This document shows positions 1 through 5,688 of a DNA stretch of 6,779 nucleotides, piece after piece. This DNA is from Novosphingobium sp. (GTDB taxonomy: Bacteria; Pseudomonadota; Alphaproteobacteria; Sphingomonadales; Sphingomonadaceae). The notes under the pieces are model-generated. The model saw only the letters and a list, made by a program, of their open reading frames with translations, was not told the DNA's origin and searched no databases. Position 1 is the first letter of the stretch, and every line of letters starts with the position of its first letter. The DNA is taken from positions 1-6,779 of the forward strand of contig JAJTFU010000202.1 of the NCBI GenBank assembly GCA_021299075.1, given 5' to 3'. Position numbers and translations under genes: made by a program.

Positions 1-53
1 CTTGCCAGGAAGCGGCCCCTCTCTCCCCACCCTTGCGGGTGAACGGGTTTGCC

Positions 54-1607
54 TCAGTCGAGGCTGGCACCCGGCAGCGGCGGAACCGGCTGCGGCGGAA
101 TGCCTTCGTCCTGCTCATGCACTTCGACCAGGCCGCGGCCAACGTGGCTCTTGCGGCGGCCATAGGCGAAGTAGACCACCAGGCCGATCGCCGCCCAGCC
201 CAGGAACATCAGTTCCGTATAGCCCGACAGGTTGAAGAACAGGTAGGCACAGCCCAGCACGGCCGCCGGCCCAACCAGCCAGATCGCCGGCGTGCGGAAC
301 GGACGATGGCGATCCGCCGCCGTGCGGCGCAGGATCAGCACCCCGATCGCCACGGTCATGAAGGCAAACAGCGTGCCCGAGTTCGAGATGTCAGCCAGCT
401 GCCCAACCGGGAAGAAGGCCGCCGCCATGGTCACGAAGACGCCGGTGATCATGGTCACCACGTGCGGGGTCTTGAACTTGGGGTGCACCTTGGCCAGCCC
501 TTCGGGCAGCAGGCCATCACGCGCCATCACGAAGAAGATGCGGGTCTGGCCGAACAGCATCATCAGCACCACCGACGGCAGCGCCAGGAAGGCCGCGAGG
601 CCGATCAGGTTGCCGACATTGACGTAACCGATCTCACGCAGAACGTGGGCCAGGGCTTCGTCCGAGCAGACCAGCGGGGTATTGCCCGCACCAGCCAGAG
701 CAGCACACTGCGCCTGCAGTTCCTTGCTGCCGGTGGCCAGCGCCTGACCAGCCGAATCCATCACCGGCTGCGCACCCATCGCGCCGATCGCGCCAGAAGC
801 CACGAGCAGGTAGAAGATCGTGCAGATCACCAGGCTTCCGATCAGGCCGATCGGCATGTTGCGCTGCGGATTCTTGGTTTCTTCAGCCGCGGTCGAAACC
901 GCGTCAAAGCCCACGTAAGCGAAGAAGATCGAGGCGGCTGCCGCCGAAATCCCGCCAAAACCCAGCGGCGCGAAGGGTTCGAAGTTCTCCATCTTCATCA
1001 CCGGCACGGCCAGGATGATGAAGGCCGTCAGCGCGATCACCTTGATCACCACCAGTACGGCGTTGAACATCGCCGATTCCTTGGTGCCGATCACCAGCAG
1101 TGCGGTTACCAGCAGCGCGATCACCACGGCCGGCAGGTTGATCCCGCCGCCGACAGCCGCGAAAGCGCCCTTGGTGAAGAAGGTTGGGAGTTCTATCCCT
1201 AGCCCGGATTGAACCAATCCGACGAAATAGTTGGACCACCCGACTGACACCGCGGAGGCCGCGATCGCGTACTCCAGGATCAGCGCCCAGCCGACGATCC
1301 AGGCGACGATTTCGCCCATCGAGGCATAGGAATAAGTATAAGCGGAGCCGGAAACCGGCACCATCGAGGCCATTTCCGCATAGCACAGCGCCGCCACCGC
1401 GCAGACGAAGCCGGCGATGATGAAGCTGATCAGCATCCCCGGGCCGGCCTTTTGCGCGGCTTCCGCGGTCAGCACGAAAATCCCGGTGCCGATGATGGCG
1501 CCCACACCAAGCATGGTGAGCTGGAAGGCGCCAAGCGAGCGGTGGAGCGATTTCTTTTCGGCGGTAGCCAGAATGGCGTCGAGTGATTTGACGCGACCGA
1601 ACAACAT
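54..1607 (-). CDS. APC-family amino acid permease (cationic amino acid transporter-like)
   Basis: This is a polytopic inner-membrane transporter of the amino acid-polyamine-organocation (APC) superfamily, predicted to import amino acids by proton symport or exchange. The 517-residue protein carries the family hallmarks: the unwound TM1 motif GVGAIIGTGIFVLT at residues 34-47, the TM2-TM3 stretch with CYAEMASMVPVSGSAYTY (75-92), the TM6 region FFAYVGFDAVSTAAEETKNP (228-247), and GQTRIFFVMARDGLLP (353-368). About 12 hydrophobic segments are visible. Residues about 280-328 form a long non-membrane loop with two cysteines (C301, C314). The C-terminus is a soluble, proline- and acid-rich tail. The ATG at 1607 follows an AGGGGAA Shine-Dalgarno-like stretch (1612-1618), and the N-terminus (short lead, then KKSLHRSLGAFQLTMLGVG) fits the YfnA/CAT-like subgroup. 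The length is normal. It is transcribed divergently from panB. The family call is firm; the substrate cannot be read from sequence, though cationic or small neutral amino acids are likely. Confidence 0.93.
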   Translation of the reverse strand: MLFGRVKSLDAILATAEKKSLHRSLGAFQLTMLGVGAIIGTGIFVLTAEAAQKAGPGMLISFIIAGFVCAVAALCYAEMASMVPVSGSAYTYSYASMGEIVAWIVGWALILEYAIAASAVSVGWSNYFVGLVQSGLGIELPTFFTKGAFAAVGGGINLPAVVIALLVTALLVIGTKESAMFNAVLVVIKVIALTAFIILAVPVMKMENFEPFAPLGFGGISAAAASIFFAYVGFDAVSTAAEETKNPQRNMPIGLIGSLVICTIFYLLVASGAIGAMGAQPVMDSAGQALATGSKELQAQCAALAGAGNTPLVCSDEALAHVLREIGYVNVGNLIGLAAFLALPSVVLMMLFGQTRIFFVMARDGLLPEGLAKVHPKFKTPHVVTMITGVFVTMAAAFFPVGQLADISNSGTLFAFMTVAIGVLILRRTAADRHRPFRTPAIWLVGPAAVLGCAYLFFNLSGYTELMFLGWAAIGLVVYFAYGRRKSHVGRGLVEVHEQDEGIPPQPVPPLPGASLD

Positions 1608-1753
1608 GCAATTCCCCTAGAATTTACGAGGCCGGTTACGCCAAGCGCCCGGCCTTCCTGTCCCTGGCCCGGAAGCTAGCGGCAAGCGGGCCATTGGCAA
1701 GCGCAAATCGCCGCACTTCCCCAGCTTTGCGAGACCGTCTAAAGGCCGTCTCC
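1608..1753. promoter_or_regulatory. Divergent intergenic region between permease and panB
   Basis: These 146 bases separate two divergent start codons and so should hold the promoters of both the permease and panB. I could not find a convincing -35/-10 pair on either strand. Visible elements are an inverted repeat AGGCCGG (1629-1635) / CCGGCCT (1649-1655) in the presumed permease leader, not followed by a T-run on either strand, and an 8-base direct repeat GGCAAGCG at 1681-1688 and 1696-1703, spaced 15 bases apart. A one-mismatch copy, GCCAAGCG, is at 1640-1647. The promoter role is inferred from gene orientation only. Confidence 0.5.
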
Positions 1754-2623
1754 ATGTCCACGACCTTTCAGCTCGACACGGCCACCAGCCGCGCCAATCC
1801 CACCCCCGCGCCGATGAAGCGCCTGACCATCCCGGCAATCCGCAAGCGCAAGGTCGATGGGGTTACGACCGAGCCGGTGGTGATGCTCACTGCCTATACC
1901 GCGCGGCAGGCCCAGCTGCTGGACGCGCACTGCGATCTGCTGCTGGTCGGGGATTCGCTCGGCCAGGTGATTTACGGCCTGCCTTCATCGGTGCCGGTCA
2001 CGCTCGACATGATGGCGGCGCATGGCGCGGCGGTGGTGCGCGGGTCCTATCATGCCGCCGTGGTGGTCGACATGCCGTTCGGGGCCTACGAAGCCTCGCC
2101 CCAACAGGCTTTTGAAAGCGCCGCCCGGCTGCTCAAGGAAACCGGCTGCGCGGCGGTAAAGCTCGAAGGCGGCGCGGCCATGGCCGAAACGGTCGCCTTC
2201 CTGACCCAGCGCGGGATCCCGGTGATGGGCCATGTCGGGCTGACCCCGCAGGCGGTCAACGTGCTGGGCGGTTACAACGCCCGCGGCCGCAGCGATGCCG
2301 AGGCGGCGAAGATCGTGGCCGACGCCAAGGCGCTGGATGATGCCGGGGCCTTTGCCATTGTCGTCGAAGGCGTGGTCGAACCGATCGCGATCGACGTTAC
2401 CAAGGCCGTCAGTTGCCCGACCATCGGCATCGGCGCCTCGGCCCAGTGCGATGGCCAGGTGCTGGTGACCGAGGACATGCTTGGCATGTTCGAACGCGTG
2501 CCGCGCTTCGTGAAGCGTTACGAGGAGATTGCCGAAACGATCTCCGCAGCGGCGGCACGTTATGCCGCAGAAGTTCGGGACAGAACCTTCCCGGGGATTG
2601 AACAGACCTATCAGCCGAAATAG
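1754..2623 (+). CDS. panB: 3-methyl-2-oxobutanoate hydroxymethyltransferase (ketopantoate hydroxymethyltransferase)
   Basis: PanB transfers a hydroxymethyl group from 5,10-methylene-tetrahydrofolate to 2-oxoisovalerate to give ketopantoate, the first committed step of pantothenate and CoA synthesis, in the cytoplasm. The 289-residue product contains the family motifs: VGDSLG with Mg-binding D67, DMPFG with Mg-binding D106, VKLEGG with E138, GHVGLTPQ with H160, VVEGV with catalytic-type E205, and IGIGASAQCDGQVLV (224-238). These match E. coli Asp45, Asp84, Glu114, His136 and Glu181 with offsets of +22 to +24, so the active site looks intact. The chosen ATG at 1754 follows AAGG at 1742-1745. 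The MSTTFQLDTATSRANP-type N-terminus resembles sphingomonad PanB as I remember it. An in-frame ATG at 1814 (M21) would give a protein closer to the E. coli length, and a TTG at 1694 would only add a low-quality extension. panC and panD are not in the window. The DUF475 gene starts 31 bases downstream. Confidence 0.96.
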   Translation: MSTTFQLDTATSRANPTPAPMKRLTIPAIRKRKVDGVTTEPVVMLTAYTARQAQLLDAHCDLLLVGDSLGQVIYGLPSSVPVTLDMMAAHGAAVVRGSYHAAVVVDMPFGAYEASPQQAFESAARLLKETGCAAVKLEGGAAMAETVAFLTQRGIPVMGHVGLTPQAVNVLGGYNARGRSDAEAAKIVADAKALDDAGAFAIVVEGVVEPIAIDVTKAVSCPTIGIGASAQCDGQVLVTEDMLGMFERVPRFVKRYEEIAETISAAAARYAAEVRDRTFPGIEQTYQPK

Positions 2624-2654
2624 GGCCTCGCCCAACAAGAAGGTGGGGACCGCA

Positions 2655-3617
2655 ATGCTGCTGCGCTATTACAAATTCTCGATCGTGTTCACGCTCGTCT
2701 GCCTCGCGCTCGGCGTGTGGTACGGTTGGGCGCAATCGGGCAGCCTCGCGGCAACGGCCTCGATGCTGTGGATCATCTTCGTGCTCTCGATCCTCGAAGT
2801 GTCGCTGTCGTTCGACAACGCGGTGGTCAATGCGGCGGTACTCAAGGACATGGACGAGGTCTGGCAGCGCCGGTTCCTCACCTGGGGGATGCTGATCGCG
2901 GTCTTCGGCATGCGGATCGTCTTTCCGCTCGCCATCGTTGCGGTTGCTGCGGGGCTTGGGCCGATGGATGCGGTCAATCTTTCGCTTAACAGCCCCGAAG
3001 AATACGAACGGATCGTCTCAAGCGCCCATGTCGGGATTGCCGGATTTGGCGGGGCCGAAATCGCGCTGCTGCTGCTGGTGATCTACGGCATCTCGACCAT
3101 GCTGCCCGCAGCCGATGCCCTGACCTTCATGATCTCGGGCACGCTTGGTCTGGTGACCTTCATCGCGGTCGAGGCAATCTCGACAATCCTCGAAATGCGC
3201 GAGGAAGCCCTCAAGCTGCAGGGTGCAGTGGTCCGCTCGGGCCTGGGCGGATTTCTCTACCTCAACATCCTCGACGCCTCATTCAGCTTTGACGGCGTGA
3301 TCGGGGCCTTTGCCCTGTCAAACAATATGGTGGTGATTGCGCTGGGCCTGTCGATCGGGGCGATGTTCGTCCGCTCGATGACGATCCACCTGGTCAAGCA
3401 GGGCACGCTGGCGGAATATCGCTATCTTGAGCACGGCGCTTTCTGGGCGATCATTGCGCTTGGGGGCATCATGCTGTTCTCGGCAGTGATGCACATTCCC
3501 GAAACCGTCACCGGATTGATCGGCGCGGTGTTGATCGGGCTGTCGCTGTGGTGGTCGATCCGCCACAACAAGCGCAACCCCGACACCGAAATCGAAGAGG
3601 CTATCCGGGCGGATTGA
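2655..3617 (+). CDS. DUF475 family integral membrane protein (TerC-like), apparently internally shortened
   Basis: This is a polytopic membrane protein of the DUF475 family, related to the TerC group, which is linked to tellurite resistance or metal export. The exact role is unknown. The two repeat-like acidic membrane motifs are present: LEVSLSFDNAVVNA (47-60) and LDASFSFDGVIGAFAL (206-221). So are RRFLTWGMLIAVFGMR (72-87) and LAEYRYLEHGAFWAI (252-266). The ATG at 2655 is preceded by AGGTGGGG (2641-2648), and the N-terminus MLLRYYKFSIVFT fits the family start. At residues 131-140 the protein reads FGGAEIALLL. In family members I recall, FGGA continues into a further membrane helix and an acidic loop with a KDVHW-type motif before the EIAL-like helix. 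The 320 residues are correspondingly short against roughly 355-360. This looks like an in-frame internal loss. The gene follows panB by 31 bases, probably co-transcribed, and its 3' end overlaps the opposite-strand SBF-like gene by 17 bases. Confidence 0.88.
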   Translation: MLLRYYKFSIVFTLVCLALGVWYGWAQSGSLAATASMLWIIFVLSILEVSLSFDNAVVNAAVLKDMDEVWQRRFLTWGMLIAVFGMRIVFPLAIVAVAAGLGPMDAVNLSLNSPEEYERIVSSAHVGIAGFGGAEIALLLLVIYGISTMLPAADALTFMISGTLGLVTFIAVEAISTILEMREEALKLQGAVVRSGLGGFLYLNILDASFSFDGVIGAFALSNNMVVIALGLSIGAMFVRSMTIHLVKQGTLAEYRYLEHGAFWAIIALGGIMLFSAVMHIPETVTGLIGAVLIGLSLWWSIRHNKRNPDTEIEEAIRAD

Positions 3618-4551
3618 GCCGCGCGGCAATCGGTGCCGCGATCACCAGCTGGACCAGGTGATAAAGCAGGATCGGCAGCAGCACGATTCCTGCCGCTGCT
3701 GGCGGGAACAGGACTGTTGCCAATGGCGCGCCCATCGCTACGCTTTTCTGCGCACCGGCAAACAGGAAGCTGATCCGGTTGGGACGATCGAGCCGGATCG
3801 AGCCGCCGACCAGCCAGGCACCCAGGTGGCCGAAGACCAGAAACACCGCCGTACCACCGGCCAGCCAGACCCAGCCGGGCGGTTCGATCAGTTGCCAGAA
3901 CCGCTGCTCGACCGCGCCTGAGAAGGCGACATAGACCGCAATCGCGATCGAGGTGCGGTCCATCCGCGTGACGAGCTGGCGATGGCCAGCCACCCAGCCG
4001 CCCAGCCGCCCCTGCAAGGCCTGACCCAGCAGGAAGGGGATCAGCAGGATCGTGACGACCTTGACCAGACCCTCGGCATGAAAATCCGCCGCCCCGCTCC
4101 CCGCCAGCAGCGAGAACAGCGGCGCGGTGAGGAATACTCCGAGGATGTTGAGCAAGGCGGCCGCAACGACCGAGCTCGCGACATTACCCCCGGCCAGCGA
4201 GGAGTAGGCCGTCGCCGACTGCACGGTCGAGGGAAGGCAGCCGAGGTAGAGGAAACCGAGGGCCAGCAGCGGCGGCATCCAGCCCTGCCCGCCCTGCCAA
4301 AGCAGCCAGCCCGCCAGCCCCATCGCGCCGAACACCCAGCCGGTAAGCAGCCAGAGCAGCCGGTGGTTGCCAATCCCGGCACGAACTTCGTGGCGCTGCA
4401 GACGCAGGCCGTTGAGGAAGAACAGCAGGAATACCGCCGCGTTGGCAACGAACTGGGCCAAATCGCGCGCCGCGCCGTGAACCGGCAGGACCAGCGCCAG
4501 CCCGATTGCCAGCGCGAGCAGCCGCACCATGGGGTCGATGCGGCTCAGCAA
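3601..4551 (-). CDS. SBF-like transporter (bile acid:sodium symporter superfamily, YfeH type)
   Basis: This is a predicted inner-membrane solute carrier of the SBF-like branch (PF13593-type) of the bile acid:sodium symporter superfamily. Bacterial substrates are mostly unknown, so bile acid should not be assumed. The 316-residue protein has about 9-10 hydrophobic segments. It shows the discontinuous-helix motif CLPSTVQSATAYSSLAGGN (105-123), followed by NILGVFLTAPL (135-145), the second conserved block FAGAQKSVAMGAPLA (264-278), and LLPILLYHLVQL (291-302). These are the crossover regions that form the ion/substrate site in the superfamily. The TTG start at 4551 gives MLSRIDPMVRLLAL, which fits the family N-terminus. 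The alternative ATG at 4530 removes 7 residues, and neither has a clear Shine-Dalgarno sequence. The TTG is only four bases after the racemase stop, suggesting translational coupling. The stop (3601-3603) lies inside the tail of the convergent DUF475 gene. Confidence 0.88.
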   Translation of the reverse strand: MLSRIDPMVRLLALAIGLALVLPVHGAARDLAQFVANAAVFLLFFLNGLRLQRHEVRAGIGNHRLLWLLTGWVFGAMGLAGWLLWQGGQGWMPPLLALGFLYLGCLPSTVQSATAYSSLAGGNVASSVVAAALLNILGVFLTAPLFSLLAGSGAADFHAEGLVKVVTILLIPFLLGQALQGRLGGWVAGHRQLVTRMDRTSIAIAVYVAFSGAVEQRFWQLIEPPGWVWLAGGTAVFLVFGHLGAWLVGGSIRLDRPNRISFLFAGAQKSVAMGAPLATVLFPPAAAGIVLLPILLYHLVQLVIAAPIAARLNPPG

Positions 4552-4555
4552 GTGC

Positions 4556-5614
4556 TTAGCGCCCGGCCAGCTTCACAGCCGGAGCCGGCGTGGCCGAGAA
4601 GCGCGGCGCCGGGGCCGGCTGGATCATCCCACCATCTTCCACAAAGGTGCTACGCGCCACGTTGTGCGGATGCTGCGGGGCTTCCTTGAGGCTCAGGACC
4701 GGAGCAAAGCAGATGTCGGTGCCATCCATGATCGCGCACCATTCGTCGCGCGTCTTGGTCAGGATCAGCGCGGTCATCCGTGCCTTCAGCTGATCCCACT
4801 TCATCGGGTTCATCTGCTGGGCGAAGTCCGGATCGCCCGTCAGGCCGGTCTTCTCGAGCAGCAGTGCGTAAAATTGCGGTTCGATCGAGCCGAGCGAGAT
4901 GTATTTGCCGTCCTTGGTCTCGTAGGTGTCATAGAAGTGCGTGCCGCTGTCGAGCAGGTTTACCCCGCGCTCATCACGCCACTGACCGTTGCCGAGGAAG
5001 GTATAGGTCATGGCCGAGAGGATCGCCGCGCCATCAACCATCGCGCAGTCGACCACCTGGCCGCTGCCGCCCGAGCGGGCATGGAGCACGCCGGCGACGA
5101 CACCGAAGGCCAGCATCATCCCGCCGCCGCCGAAATCGCCCACAGCATTGACCGGGAAGGTCGGCTTTTCGCCCTTGCGGCCATAGGAATGCAGCGCGCC
5201 CGACAGCGCGATGTAATTAATGTCATGGCCCGCCAACGGAGCCATCGGCCCGTCCTGACCCCAGCCGGTCATCCGCCCGATCACCAGCTTGGGATTGATG
5301 CCCAGCAGCACGTCCGGCCCGATCCCCATCCGTTCGATCACGCCGGGGCGATAGCCCTCGATCAGCGCATCGGCAGTCTTCACCAGCTCCTTGAGCTGCT
5401 CGATCGCAGCGGGATTCTTCAGATCAAGCTCGATCCGTTCGCGGTTGCGGTTGAGAATGTCGCGGTTGCCGCCGTCGCCGAAGCGGCTCGACGTGCCAGG
5501 CCGCTCGACCCGGATCACCCGTGCACCGTGGTCCGCCAGCATCATCCCGCAGAACGGCCCCGGGCCGATCCCCGCCAGCTCGATCACGGTAACCCCAGCC
5601 AGAACCCCTGCCAT
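4556..5614 (-). CDS. Alpha-methylacyl-CoA racemase (class III CoA-transferase / CaiB-BaiF fold)
   Basis: This enzyme is predicted to interconvert (2R)- and (2S)-2-methylacyl-CoA esters, so that methyl-branched fatty acids, isoprenoid acids or sterol side chains can enter beta-oxidation, in the cytoplasm. The 352-residue protein has the N-terminal CoA-binding block GPGPFCGMMLADHGARVIRVERPG (17-40), MTGWGQDGPMAPLAGHDINY (115-134), and NAVGDFGGGGM (156-166), which is the racemase-type signature. H130, D160 and E245 fall at the same mutual spacing (30 and 85 residues) as the catalytic residues His126, Asp156 and Glu241 of Mycobacterium tuberculosis MCR, so the racemase call is favoured over a CoA-transferase. 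The length is close to MCR (about 360). The ATG at 5614 has a strong Shine-Dalgarno GGAGGA (5621-5626) six bases upstream. The SBF-like transporter gene follows four bases after the TAA, and a near-palindrome sits directly in front. The true substrate is unknown. Confidence 0.92.
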   Translation of the reverse strand: MAGVLAGVTVIELAGIGPGPFCGMMLADHGARVIRVERPGTSSRFGDGGNRDILNRNRERIELDLKNPAAIEQLKELVKTADALIEGYRPGVIERMGIGPDVLLGINPKLVIGRMTGWGQDGPMAPLAGHDINYIALSGALHSYGRKGEKPTFPVNAVGDFGGGGMMLAFGVVAGVLHARSGGSGQVVDCAMVDGAAILSAMTYTFLGNGQWRDERGVNLLDSGTHFYDTYETKDGKYISLGSIEPQFYALLLEKTGLTGDPDFAQQMNPMKWDQLKARMTALILTKTRDEWCAIMDGTDICFAPVLSLKEAPQHPHNVARSTFVEDGGMIQPAPAPRFSATPAPAVKLAGR

Positions 5615-5624
5615 GTCGCATCCT

Positions 5625-5653
5625 CCAAAATTTAATCGCGCGATTAGTTTTGG
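5625..5653. promoter_or_regulatory. 29-base near-palindrome upstream of the racemase gene: candidate operator or leader hairpin
   Basis: The centre is a perfect 14-base palindrome, TAATCGCGCGATTA (5633-5646). It is flanked by outer arms CCAAAA (5625-5630) and TTTTGG (5648-5653), with two bases between on the left and one on the right. It is AT-rich against a very GC-rich background and lies in the 74-base gap between the TPR stop and the racemase ATG. On the minus strand the final GG of the repeat is the first GG of the GGAGGA ribosome-binding site (5621-5626). It could be a binding site for a dimeric repressor (TetR or GntR type, for example), or an RNA hairpin that partly hides the ribosome-binding site. 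The symmetry is seen directly; the function is inference. Confidence 0.5.
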
Positions 5654-5688
5654 CGAGGGCAGCGCGGCTTGTCGAGAGGAAAGGCGCG

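Noticed and set aside
1..53. Possible terminator after the permease (ACCC TTGC GGGT hairpin at about 29-40)
   Set aside because: The stem is only four base pairs and no T-tract follows on the minus strand, so it is too weak to call. Nothing else was identified in these bases.
33..1202. Long open frame (389 codons) on the plus strand opposite the permease
   Set aside because: It is antisense to a well-supported permease, its product is rich in R, H, Q and D with no family features, and long stop-free antisense frames are expected in GC-rich DNA.
1629..1655. AGGCCGG...CCGGCCT inverted repeat as an intrinsic terminator
   Set aside because: No T-run follows on either strand, and it sits between two divergent starts where a terminator is not expected. 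A chance GC-rich repeat or leader structure is more likely.
1694..1753. TTG start giving panB a 20-residue N-terminal extension
   Set aside because: The extension has no family counterpart that I know of and no clear ribosome-binding site. The ATG at 1754 has AAGG at a good distance and a recognisable N-terminus.
3982..4689. 235-codon plus-strand frame opposite the SBF-like gene
   Set aside because: Its Q/R/P-rich low-complexity product is what the reverse complement of a hydrophobic GC-rich membrane protein gives. No ribosome-binding site or family similarity was seen.
4529..5635. Long open frame (368 codons) on the plus strand opposite the racemase
   Set aside because: It mirrors the racemase codons almost end to end, and its composition (H, R, D, Q rich) is typical of an antisense shadow. 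The minus-strand racemase has all catalytic residues.
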